Of a DNA stretch of 64,000 bases, positions 12,395 to 23,493 are shown in pieces. The DNA is from Thuidium tamariscinum (Eukaryota; Streptophyta; Bryopsida; Hypnales; Thuidiaceae), in NCBI GenBank assembly GCA_947034885.2, contig OZ019759.1, positions 7,132,501 to 7,196,500 of the forward strand, read 5' to 3'. Every line of letters starts with the position of its first letter. Positions within the stretch are counted from its first letter, which is position 1. The translations under genes were made by a program, and so were the position numbers. A model generated the notes under the pieces. That model saw nothing but the letters and a program-made list of their open reading frames with translations, made no database searches and was not told the origin of the DNA.

Positions 12395-13490
12395 TTAGGT
12401 AGGTGTTACTTGCAAAATTTTGTTGCATTTTAATTTTGGAACACTATAAATTTTGAACTATGAACTAAATGCCAAAACCAAAAGAATATTCCTAGATATC
12501 TTGATCTTAATTGTATCCTTTAATTTTTTTTAAATTGAAAAATACTTTTAAATTTAAAAGTCAATTTTGTTAATTTATCACACTTTAACATTTAGGGTAT
12601 TTCCATACTATCGAGTGGTTTAAATTAATGTCTTTGAGCTAAAGTTTTTGTTGTATATTTTCCTAAAAAGCACACATGTTTCTACCATAGGAATTCTAAA
12701 AACACATTATTTATACCCTTGAAATTTGTGGAAATAGGCCTTCCTTGGGCATACACTTCTAATCATAGAGATGGTTTTTACCTCATTTTCTTGGTCAAAT
12801 CTCATCATCAAAAGTCTTTCTAAATGTCCAATTTTCAGTTTTGTTGAAAATTGACTTTTCTATTTTCTACTAATTAAAATGTCAAAGTATGTATTTTCTT
12901 GGCTATATTCTTGGACTTCAAATTTTGACCAAGAAGATATGTGCTTGGATGTTTTAATTTTTAGCAAAATTGAAAATTGGACATTTTGAAAGACTTTTTG
13001 ATGATGAGATTTGACCAAAAAAAAGAGGTGAAAACCATCTCTAATGATTAGAAGTGCGTGCCCAAGGAAGGCCTATTTCCACAAATTTCAAGGGTATAAA
13101 TAATGTGTTTTTAGAATTCTTTTGGTAGGAACATGTGTGCTTACTAGGAGAATATACCACAAAAATTTCAACTCAAAAACATTAATTTAAACCACTCAAT
13201 ATTATGGAAAACCGCTAAATGTCAAAGTATGACAAATTAATAAGATTGACTTTTAAATGTAAAAGAATTTTACAAGTGATTTATCTTATGATAATAGTGG
13301 GTGTCAAGATTAGATGATAGGGTTGGTGAACAAATATTTATTTAAAATTTTTTTGAAAAATAATGGATACAATTAAGATCCAGATATCTAGAAATGTTTT
13401 TATCGGTTTGGGCATTTAGTTCATAGTTCAAATCCTATAGCGTTCCAAAATTGGCTAGTGTTTCTTACAACCACCCTTTATGATAATATT
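12395..13490. repeat. Second large inverted repeat
   Basis: The left arm (about 12395-12850) is matched in reverse complement by the right arm (about 12965-13490). Shared landmarks are gaactatgaactaaatgcc on the left and its complement near 13405, tatttataccc near 12710 and its complement near 13095, and aggccttccttgggca near 12755 and its complement near 13050. The right arm contains extra sequence (about 13275-13340). The outer borders are too degraded to give a target duplication. Confidence 0.65.
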
Positions 13491-13560
13491 TCCAAAATCA
13501 ACAATTCTAGAGATGAGTTTGGAAACTTAGGGGTTAGTAATAGCAAATTCTAAGTCCATA

Positions 13561-13724
13561 CACTAGAAGAAATTTGCATTTGCCTCAACAAAATCCACTT
13601 GATGTGTTTGTTGAGGCAAACGCAAAAACTACATTGAAGAACGTAGAAAAACACAAATTTTGCATTTGCCTCAACAAACACATCAAGTGGGTTTTATTGA
13701 AGCAAACACAATTTTCTTCTAGTG
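13561..13724. mobile_element. CACTA-type MITE 1 (164 bp)
   Basis: The element starts CACTAGAAGAAA at 13561 and ends TTTTCTTCTAGTG at 13724. It is flanked on both sides by the 3-bp duplication ATA (13558-13560, 13725-13727), the size made by CACTA transposases. The interior is strongly self-complementary: a gcctcaacaaa phrase occurs in both orientations. Confidence 0.8.
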
Positions 13725-14480
13725 ATATACAATTTCTACATACAATTGTAGCTATTTGAGGTGAATAATAAATTACTTAAAATGTGTCATCGATAGTTCT
13801 TCCAATTATAAGTGCTTAATATTCTTGGATACTAATATGCACTATAACATTCATTTTTGAAATTATTTTATTTTTATTTTTTAAATTTGGAAATTTCCAT
13901 TTTTGTCTTCATTATGGATTTAACTATAGTAGAAAAGCACATTACTATTGGATGATCTATAGTGGACATCTAGAGAATGATCTCATCATGTTTTTCTATA
14001 AAATCTTAAGAGGATTTCTGGTAGTTTTAGAAGATTGCAAGTTCCCAAAAGTTGGGAATATTGTGGGAATGTTGTGAACATTGACACATCAACATATTGA
14101 TGAGGTCGAGCGACTGCCATGTCAGAAAATACTAATTAATTGATTTTTAAAATTAATTATTATATATATAATCATTTTCTTTCTTTTTAATACATTCTAA
14201 AAGTTTTGGAATTTTTTTAAAAAAAATTTTGAAATTCAAAAATTTAGACCAACAAGGGCTAGTTTGCAATAATAGAAACAGATTTAGGAAATGGCCCTAA
14301 AACAGTCTTCTAAGGGGCCCAAAAATCCTTTTATCGAGAGAATCCAGCAACAATCAATATCTTACATGATACTAATGGATGATTAGTGACCTCATTATAA
14401 ACTTTTAATTTTTTAGTATATTATAAGAATTGACTGTTTAGACCTTCCATGTTAGAAAATATTGTGATTGCTTTAGGTAG
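13725..14480. other. AT-rich DNA, nothing recognised
   Basis: This AT-rich stretch between two MITEs contains no coding frame or RNA that could be supported. Confidence 0.5.
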
Positions 14481-14612
14481 CACTAGTAGAAAATTTGCTT
14501 GGTTCTGTTGTTTTGGTCGTGTTGATGATCAACAGATTTCTGTTAATCAACATAAATCTGTTGATCATCAACATAACCAAAACAACATAACCAAGCAAAT
14601 TTTCTACCAGTT
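14481..14612. mobile_element. CACTA-type MITE 2 (about 132 bp, right end eroded)
   Basis: The left end is CACTAGTAGAAAATTTGC at 14481. The right end GCAAATTTTCTACCAGTT differs from the perfect mirror at two terminal positions. TAG lies on both sides (14478-14480, 14613-14615). The inner stem around 14520-14575 repeats gttgatgatcaacag and its complement, so the whole unit can fold into a long hairpin. Confidence 0.7.
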
Positions 14613-15639
14613 TAGTAAGATGACCATTGTAGATTTTGATTGTGTTGGTTCTGGAGTAGTTTAGAGACTCTTTTGGATGCAATTTTAGTTGAAACACCCA
14701 TTGCTACCAAACTAAGGAGTATGGCCTCATCTTATTGTTGAAATTTTTTAATTTTTTTTCCACATATATTTTAGAAAGTTCTAGTATATCTAGTATATTT
14801 TTTTTATTTAAATATTATTAGACTACTTAAGATATGGCCTTAGATGGTTCTTTATAATGAATTAGGATCTACAACTAAAATATTTCCCTATAAACTTTTG
14901 GTCCAAAAGTTATGACTTTATTTTGATTTAGTTTCTATCTTATTATATCAAGTCAATTAGGAATTTAAGAAAAAACAAAAAAAAGATTAGGGTTTTTATT
15001 TTTGGTAGTGTATAGCTTTCTTACAAGTGCTATGGGATGTGTAGTGTAGATAAATGCAATTAGATTTTATTTATGGAGTTTATCTCAAAAGTCACATAAT
15101 TAATTGTTAAACAATGATAAAGGCAATATCAAAAACCTAAACTTTATATACAACTTGAAATATTGACTATTTGAATCTATAGAAAAGTTTGGCATCAATA
15201 GTTCTTTTGTTGATAAAAAGACTAAAAGGCTTGAAATCCAAAGGATTAAATCACGAAAGAATGAAATGAATTTAGGGGAACAAGATGGAACTTGTGTATA
15301 TGATTTTTACATACAAGTAATTGCCACTAGTATCTTATAATTGGTTATGGTTCCCTTAAATGGAGCCAAGATTGTCAACATCAAACTCTCATCACTTTAA
15401 AGAGCATCCTACATGTTTGAACAACTTTAAAAAAAATTTGAAATGGATATTCAGAAAAAAAATCAAACTCAAGTGTGTATGATTTTTATACATACAAATA
15501 ATTGCCATTAGTAGGTAATCATTTGGCGTGGTTATCTTAAATGCAATGAGGTGTATATAAATTTCCATTCACAAAAAGATGATTAAAGTGTAGTACATTT
15601 AAATGTACTTCAAAAAAATCATAATGGCTTCATCATGAA
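14613..15639. other. AT-rich DNA, nothing recognised
   Basis: No coding frame or structured RNA could be supported. Two copies of a phrase tatgatttttacatacaa with following context (about 15299 and 15477) hint at a short local duplication. Confidence 0.4.
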
Positions 15640-15647
15640 GTCCTATT
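15640..15647. repeat. 8-bp target-site duplication of the hAT element (left)
   Basis: GTCCTATT lies immediately outside the left terminus and is repeated exactly outside the right terminus at 20175-20182. hAT transposases make 8-bp duplications. Confidence 0.9.
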
Positions 15648-16061
15648 CAATGTCCGGGGAATTTTGTAGGGTAAATGGAGATTTTCTGTCAGATTATCAT
15701 CCCTCTCGGGTTTTTTCAAACTTGCCCGGAAGTGTGCTGAGAGGGTTCACAGCTGGTAGGCCAATTTCTGATTTTTTTAAATTTCAACCGGTCCCATTGC
15801 TGGCATTGTCCAATTGTAACCGGAAAATTTCCTCCATTTTGAAACTTTGGCCGGTTGCCTCTTTTTTGAAGTGTTTAAAAATTTGTGCATTATCCCTGGC
15901 AGGATTCGAACCTGGCATTGCCCCTACCAATTTAGGGCCAGGGATTTAGCCTTTCGAAAATGCAAAGATCCAAAAGAGGGTCTATGCATTTTTAGGAGGT
16001 TGGTTAGTACGACATGCCCACAATATACACTTAAACATTTGTAAGAATCAAACATCAACCA

Positions 16062-16285
16062 AAAAAATGGGGTGAGTAGTGAATAAAAAAATACACTCAT
16101 AAGAATCCAAAACACAATCAGCAAAAAAAAAATGGGGTTAGTAGTGAATCAAGAAATACACTCATAAGAATCCAAAATACAATCAGCCAAAAAAAATGGG
16201 GTTATTAGTGAATCAAGAAACACACTCATGAGAATCCAAAACACAATCAGCCAAAAAAAATGGGGTGAGTAGTGAATCAAGCAAT
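16062..16285. repeat. Tandem repeat, ~64-bp unit, about 3.5 copies
   Basis: The phrase aaaaaatggggt followed by tagtgaat recurs near 16061, 16128, 16191 and 16255, with cacactcat(a/g)agaatccaaaa between. The array lies between the left hAT terminus and the 3' end of the transposase gene, so it is part of the element's subterminal DNA. Confidence 0.8.
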
Positions 16286-16391
16286 ATGCAAACATAGTTT
16301 ACTTCAACAAAATGAATGAAACATGTGCAATGAATAAGACCAGAAATGCATACAAAGTCAAAACAAGCTATAAGGACTGAGGTGTTTCCAA

Positions 16392-18654
16392 CTAATGCAT
16401 ATCTTCAAACAAAGAAGAAGAGTTGCTAGCACTAGGACCTATGCCTACATTGGGCAAATAAGTAGAGGGATTAGCATACAAGTATTTGTATTTAGTTTCA
16501 TGTTTCCACAAGGGTATGGCATTACATATTATACCATCAAACTCATCATCCGGACCCTCTAGAGCAACTCTAAGCAAAGCCTCAAGGTTTTTACTTCCCA
16601 AACGATTCCTAACACGAGTTTTAATTAAATTTTGGATGCTAAAAGCTCTCTCACAGGTGGCTGTAGATACACATTGTATTCTAGCTATGTCTACTAGGAT
16701 TAGCAAATTGGGATATCGGATTTGTAGGGCATGATTCCAAGTAATCATGCCCCACAAATCCCGAAAGTTTTTGTCCACCCATTCGGTGGTACATTGCAAC
16801 TTAAATGACAAGAATTCACGCTTACAAGCTTGCACATCCAAAATAAGGGGGAAGGAAAAACCTGAGTGCGATCTATCCTGCCCATACAACTGTAGTAGTT
16901 TCTCAATTTATGAGACTCCCCAGTTCTACAAACCAACTTGCTTGGAGGGCATATTAGAAGGATTCAAAACTTTAAAGCAAGAAACCAAATCATTGTCTCC
17001 AAATCGAGCATGTAAACCCTGACAAACCACTTCAGCAAATGATTGCTGAAATTCAAGAGCTTCTTCCAAATCTGTTCCTAATCTAAATCTAGACATAGTA
17101 ATCCTATGAAACAAATTCCCTCGAATTTGGCTTGGTAACTTTCTGAGATGGCCCCCGAAAGGGCCATACTCAGGAAGCACATGATATCCAGTGCTATCGT
17201 TAAATAAATCTACATTCAAATCAATACTTTCAACTATAAACCACATTTGGATTTGGGCTATCTTTGTACGAACTATGCTGCCCACAGAGCTCACATCAAC
17301 AAATTTACACTGGAAGATCTTGGACAACATAGCCAAACACTTATGAATATCAACAAGAAAAAATAGCACATAAATAAACTTAAACTGAGACAGCTTCTCA
17401 AAAATAGAAGAAGCCTGTGGAGAGTCGAAATCATCCACATCACGGAAATAGCAAAGAACAGACTCTAGAGAATCACACAAAGTGCTTACCGCCTGCCACC
17501 GGGAGAGCCATCTGATCTTGTGGTACCTTTTCATGGAGCGTCTGGCATCAAATAGCTCCTCTTGCAAAGCATTGAGAGCATGCTTCCGCTTGGAAGATTT
17601 GTAAAAAAAGGAAGCGACAGAGTTTAAAAGGGAATCGATCGACCTGACGTGACATTACCTTGTATGTAGGGGACTTGGCTGCATCCAGGGCCGCCGGATT
17701 CGTTCGATGGGCAACGCAATGAACAACAAGAAAGTAAGGATTTACCTGATTCTTGAGTTGTGTGGCGACTCTAGTGGCTGAGCCAATCATGGTGCTCGCA
17801 CCGTCACTCTTGAATCCCAAAAACTTGCAGAGATCGAGCCTCCAACGGCATAGTGCGGAAAGTAGGGTCTCGTAAATAATGCCGACATCTTTCTTTCCGC
17901 TTTCGATGGGCAGTAAACCCAAAAATAAAGTAACTGGGAGGCCCTCTTCGATGATCGTGGCAAACACAATGAGATGCCCTGTGACGCTGATGTCCGTAGA
18001 TTCGTCTACCATCACACCAAAAAAGGGTGAGTTCCGAATACGATTCAAGATTTTCTTTTCAATGACAACTGAAATGCATTTCATCAAAACTGCACAAGCT
18101 TTCTCGTCTTGGTACAAAGATAAGGTTATCGGAGCTTTAATGGACAGAAGCAATTTATAGAGAGGTGGGAACTTGGAATAGGGTAACGAATTCTTCCCAA
18201 GAAAATACGCAGCTCGTAGCAAGCATGCTACAACTTCATCGCAAGCTCTTTGGCCACTCATAATCGCTTTCTCCATGATCTTTCCGCCACTGTTCAAAGC
18301 CCACGCAAGTCGCTTGTGTTCGTTGGAGCGGGCGTGGTCTTGGAAGGCACTCACTTTCAGATTTTTTGAACCGTCTCTGGCGTATGACGATCGCCCACCC
18401 TTGTCTTTGCAAACCCTACAGAATATCTTCCCGATGTTGACATCAAAGTAGAGCCACTCAAATTGGCTGCTCCAGTGTTCTTTCCATTAACTGCAAGCTA
18501 TCTCTACATCTGTCGGAGGAGGGCAATCTACCCCCGAAGCAGCAATTTCATGAGTTGTTTCGTTCTCCGACCCCAAAGACAGGATTTTGATAATGTCAGT
18601 TTCTCTTGACTGCGCGAAGTAGTGGTCCCTCAAGGACTTCTGGCGCTTTGCCAT
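16392..18654 (-). pseudogene. hAT-family transposase with TTF/BED-type zinc finger, broken
   Basis: Reading from the ATG at 18652-18654, the protein would be about 750 residues, normal for ZNF862/KIAA1586-like hAT proteins. Its N-terminus (MAKRQKSLRDHYF...) is followed by a TTF-type zinc finger (CRVCKDKG near residue 79 with a later H-x4-H), then the RNase H-like core with DESTD (near residue 217), SDGASTM and a CVAHR motif. Last comes the hAT dimerisation region (SVSTATCERAF-like segment near 16670). Lesions seen directly: in-frame TAA at 18487-18489; a 4-bp CGAT tandem duplication at 17634-17641 that shifts frame; TAG at 16926-16928; TAA at 16908-16910. Removing the duplication reopens the frame into the downstream part. 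A possible 5'UTR intron lies at 18668-19047 (GTATGT donor, TTGCAG acceptor). It would have catalysed cut-and-paste transposition of the enclosing element. Confidence 0.88.
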
Positions 18655-20174
18655 GAGCCCCAATTACCTGCAATTTGCAAAAGGAAAGCAAACAAGAAAT
18701 CAGCAGAGGTTTGAGGTGCAACACTTAAACAAAAAAAATAGAAACTGATAGACGAGCTGTAGGCCTACAGCTGCATGTGAAGAACAAAAGATTCGAAGGC
18801 AAAAATTAAACATGACTTCGATCAATCCCAGATTCCCAGCACAGAATTACATCAAAGCGCAGAGGGACGTCGAATCTGCATGCCCCAACATACATCGATC
18901 AATCGGGGGAAACAAAAACTCGATCAAGTTGACCTGGCCACCTGGGCTAAGAGATCAAGGCAGCTAGCAATCCAGCATCTCACCCAGAGTTGTAAAACAC
19001 AATAAACAATCACTCATATCCCCCCCCCAAAAAGTTGTTCAACATACCTGTGAAGGTTGTAATGCACAAATGCACTGATGTTGATTGCTGAATTGGCCAA
19101 AACGCTAGAAGAGATGAGCAAGGAGGAACAATGCCAAATCAGAAAGATTTCGCTGATTCAGAGCTTCAAAGGCATGAGAAGTTGCAGGTATTTCGAAATT
19201 TGAATTTCTAAATGCAAATTGCGGTATACGGTTATCTATGATTCCACATTCAGTGCACCCCAGTGACCCCACGTCTCCACCAACCTCTATTCCTGTAAAG
19301 CCCAGAAACTTAAACCTTGATTGAAAAGCGCTTCAATCCTTCAACCCTAATGCATCATTGATTTTCATTGTGCATTGCAATTTGCAAAGCACCGATTGCC
19401 AAGTTGCCACCACAATGTGAAAATGCGATCACTAAATGCATGCTTCTGTGAGAGAAACTGGCTGTGTGAGAATCAAAGCAAAACTAGCTGCGTGAGAGCA
19501 TGACAGCGTGAGTGCATGATGTCGCGACACAGCTTGCGTGAGAGAACTGTTGGTGAGTGACCCGTGACAGGCAGACAGGTTGAGCCCTCAACCCTAGGGC
19601 TAAGCTGAATCGTTGATGCACCCCAATGGCTGATCGATCTGCATCGACGGTCGTAGATCTTCAAAATTACTGCTACCCTAAATTTCCAGCTCTGAGACTC
19701 TGAGAGACTGAGACTCTGAGTCTCTGAGACTCTGACTGTAGCTTAGTATTCGGTTTTGTCATATTGTGGATTAATGTGGAATTAAGAGGTCCAGCAGTTA
19801 TAGGTAAGCTAAAACTTGAATTCTGAAATACATTTGTGAGAATTTAGAAATTGAGGATCATAGGATACTATGAAATTATGTCAAATACTCAATTACTCAT
19901 ATGTCTATAATTTTCTAGGATACTATATAAAAATTTCCTACAAAGTATAATCTTAGCCGGCCAAAAACCGTAATCTTGTATTTTGAATCGGTAATTTTTC
20001 GACATATTTGTAGCATACATAGCAAAAAGCCAAAAAAAAATTTCACTACTCGGTTCATTTCTGAAAAATCAAATTTTCATTCGGAACCTCTACCGAAACT
20101 TTACAATCTCAATCGGCAAATCTCAAAATCATCCAGCTAGAATGCTACTAAATGCCGGTACTCCCCGGACATTG

Positions 20175-20182
20175 GTCCTATT
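20175..20182. repeat. 8-bp target-site duplication of the hAT element (right)
   Basis: GTCCTATT directly follows the right terminus CATTG and is identical to the left copy at 15640-15647. Confidence 0.9.
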
Positions 20183-21299
20183 AATTTTGAATTTGACATG
20201 TTCAATCCTTGAAGGTCATCATACTTTATTATTGTAAAACATCCCAATTCCTCAACACAAATTCAAGTGTATCATCCTCAAATTGTATATGATTGAAGTT
20301 GCAAACATCTGACTTGGTCATTCAAAATTTGTTGTCTTGGACAAACCACATGAGTGAGTAGATTTTGCATTCTTAAACAAATGCAAAAGAAAGTTGTTGT
20401 GGTTGTATAAAAAAATTTGAAATTGCGTCTATGATTTCAATATTGGAAGACTAGTGACAAGTATTTGATTCCTTCACTTCATCTTCTTGAAAACTACATG
20501 AATTTCTACAAATCCACATTATGTATTTAGAGGTTTTACGATTTAAAACAATTGCAATAAAAAATGTATTTATTAATTTGTAACTTTGTATTGTTCAATA
20601 TAGTAAATTAAATTCTATGAATTTTTCTCTAATGAACTGTTTAGGATTCAATCATTGATTGAATTCATTTGTTGTAGTCATTAGTTATAGACATTTTAGT
20701 CTTCAGGAGTATTTTTAAAAACAAATTTCTATTTCTATTTCACCACTCAAATTTTTATGTCATCCACATTTCAAACTTGCCATCTTCATGTGTTTGTGGT
20801 GATTTGTTTAATTTCTATATTTATTTTTGTAGACGTACCTAATGCCTTTCATTCAATAAATGTTTTCCACTCATAGACTTTGAATCATTAGTGGATTTCA
20901 ATTTTATTTGGAACGACATGTTCTTCTAATCATTTCAAACTTCTGCATCAAACTACTAGTGTAGTTTGACGTGTAGCCATAGGTAGATTTGAAGGGCCAA
21001 GTACAACAAAGTACATCAAAAGTTTTATGGATTTCCAAGGAAGGATTACACGCTTCATGCTTGAATTATTTGTTTCATGTAAATTTGGAAATGGTAAAGG
21101 CTTAAAAAAACTAATTAACCAACCTATAGTTTTTTAAATGATATAATTTCAATTTTGCATTTTTTTATAATTCAAAACATTTATGACTATCTCTCACTAT
21201 ATAAATAGAATGTACATTGAAAAATATCATCCATATAATATGTATTGAATGGGCATTAATTTAAAGTTCACATTAATATTTTATTGGAGGCCACCCATT
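20183..21299. other. AT-rich DNA, nothing recognised
   Basis: No gene, RNA or element boundary could be supported. A 20-bp palindrome caaactactagtgtagtttg lies near 20948. Confidence 0.5.
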
Positions 21300-22620
21300 C
21301 GACAATGCCAATTTCAGCTTTTTTTTTTATAGAAATTGAAGAGAATTGAGGCATTACGCTCATTTCCAAAAAATGGCAGGATTCTTTAAATTTTAAAGGT
21401 AAATTAGACAGTGGGCAATTAGGGAACATGAAATTTATTCTAGACATAGAACATTCATGTTCTATGTCATTCCAAATTCTACCACTTGTTTTTGGCCTTT
21501 TATGTACATGAAATTAAAGAGAATGGACACTTTGGACTCATCATTTTCCCAAAAATGGCAAGATTTTTTATTTTTTGAAAATAAATTTGAAAGTGGGCAA
21601 TTGAGGAACATGAAATCTATTTTGGACACAGAACATGAATGTTCTATATCATTCCAATTTCTACCATTTTTTCTTGGCATTTTTTTATGTGAAATTTGAG
21701 AGAATGGAGGCTTTACACTTATTTCAAAAAAATGGCAAGATTCTTTAAATTTTGAAAATAAATTAGAAAGTGGGCAATTGGGGAATATCAAATTTATTTT
21801 AGACATAGAACATCCATGTCTATGTCATTGCAACTTCTACCATTTCTTCTTGGCCTTTTATGTATGTGAAATCCAAGAGAATGGAAGCTTTGGACTCATT
21901 ATGTTCCCCAAAATGGTAGGGTTCTTTATTTTTTGAAAAAATTTAGAAAGTGGGCAATCAGGGAATATGAAATTCATTTTGACATAGAACATTGATGTTG
22001 CTTGTCATTCCAACTTCTACCACTTGTTTTTGGCATTTTTTACGTGAACATCAAGTAAACAGAGGCTTTACGCTTACTTCCAAAAAATAGCAAGATTCTT
22101 TAAATTTTGAAAATAAATTAGAGAGTGGAAAATTGGGGAACATGAAATTATTTTAGACATAGGATATTCATGTTCTATGTCATTACAACTTCTACCATTT
22201 CTTCTTGGCGTTGTTTTATGTAAAATTCAAGAGAATGGAGGCTTTATGCTTATTTCTAAAAAATGGTAGAATTCTTTACTTTTTGAAAATAAATTAGAAA
22301 GTGGGCAATTGGGGAACATGAGATTTATTTTAGACATAGAAAATTCATATTCTATGTCATTGCAACAATTTTTTTGGCCTTTTATGTACGTGAAATTGAA
22401 GAGAATGGAAGCTTTAGGCTCATTATTTTCCATAAAATAGCAAGGTTTTTTACTTTTTGAAAGTAAATTCGAGAGTGGGCAATTGGAAACCCTAAATTTC
22501 ATTTTGGATATAGAACATTCATGTTCTATGTCATTTCAACTTCTACCAATTTTTTTTTCCATTTTTGTATGTGAAATTTAAGAGAATGGACGCTATGGGC
22601 TCATTTGCAAAAAATGGGAG
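21300..22620. repeat. Tandem array, ~177-bp unit, about seven copies
   Basis: The landmark gtgggcaatt (and variants) recurs near 21413, 21593, 21772, 21951, 22127, 22302 and 22474, giving a 172-180 bp period. Each unit also has gagaatgga(g/c)..tt, aaaaatgg(c/t)a and a near-palindrome gacatagaacat-tc-atgttctatg. The units differ by scattered substitutions and small indels, so the array is not very recent. ORFs across it are by-products of the repeat. Confidence 0.88.
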
Positions 22621-22915
22621 AAATTTTAGACATTTTAGGCTTTGACTTAGGAATGAAAAACTTGGTCATTATATTGAATTTTTTTTCTTGTTAAATAACA
22701 TGTATAGTTTGAAGCTTGAAGTTGTCTACGTGCAATTAATTGATTTTTGTTTTAGACCTCATTAATACATTGGAAATAATCAACATTGCGATTTACAACT
22801 AATTGTCACTTATATATATCATTAATTTCTGGAGAAGGAAGAATAGGAAAACAATGTAGGTTACTTGTTTTGAATGAGGTTGAACTTGCAATATAATTTT
22901 GTTTCTTTGTTGAAG
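22621..22915. other. AT-rich spacer
   Basis: This sequence between the tandem array and the 3' border of the DUF7869-like element shows nothing recognisable. Confidence 0.4.
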
Positions 22916-23493
22916 GCCTTATTCGTTAAAATTAGACAAATTGTAGTCTCATTTTAACAACTTTCTATTTTAAGGCCTAAAAAGCTTCATTAAATTGAGA
23001 CTTCTCATTAAATTGAGACTTAAGAATGCCAAGAATTATTCTTTATTAATATTTTTTAATTTCTACAAGTGATAAATATCCACTATGAACATCTATATTT
23101 CTTCTTTTAATTATTTATTATAAGTAAACAAAATAGCTCAAAACATTTTCAAGTTTGATGTTGTTTTTAATGGAGACTTGTACTTCTTACAACACACATG
23201 TGAAGTTTGATGATATTACACTTTCACTCCTTAAACTTGTCACATATTCCTTCATATAAGAAATCTTTTCAACATACAATAGGAAGATGTAAAGGTAGAA
23301 AATATGTATGTACTATTAATGGAAATCATAATTTAATACATAGCCACTACAGTGTGACAAAAGACATATTCATATCTGACTTGTACTATATATGTATGCA
23401 AATATCATTCTCATAACCTGTAACTACAATAGGAAAAACAATCTAGTATTTGAAATACAACAACAAAAACCTACCGCTATAACTATGAAATAT
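22916..23493 (-). repeat. 3' non-coding part of the DUF7869-like element, copy 1
   Basis: This block starts aggccttattcgttaaaat and is followed by a hairpin-forming segment (agac-aaattgta-gtctcatttt). It matches 29940-30523 over its whole length with scattered changes, whereas the sequence to the left of each copy is unrelated. It therefore marks the 3' border of a repeated element whose gene runs on the minus strand. Confidence 0.7.

Larger units (their letters stand above)
15648..20174. mobile_element. Complete hAT transposon (4527 bp)
   Basis: Thirteen-base perfect inverted ends CAATGTCCGGGGA (15648-15660 and its complement ending at 20174) fit the hAT YARNG terminal pattern and are flanked by an exact 8-bp duplication. 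A single minus-strand hAT transposase gene (16392-18654) lies inside. Both subterminal zones are enriched in short CGG/CCGG-type words (for example aaccgg, ggccgg, tcggta), as expected for transposase-binding subterminal motifs of this superfamily. The transposase is broken, so this copy could move only if an intact relative supplies the enzyme. Confidence 0.92.

Noticed and set aside
15895..15920. tRNA-like T-arm on the minus strand (GGTTCGAATCC) suggesting a tRNA or SINE
   Set aside because: Only a B-box-like word is present. No A box, anticodon arm or acceptor stem fits, and the site lies in the subterminal DNA of the delimited hAT element.
21462..21806. ORFs across the 177-bp tandem array
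   Set aside because: They repeat with the array and simply reflect a unit length that stays open in one frame.
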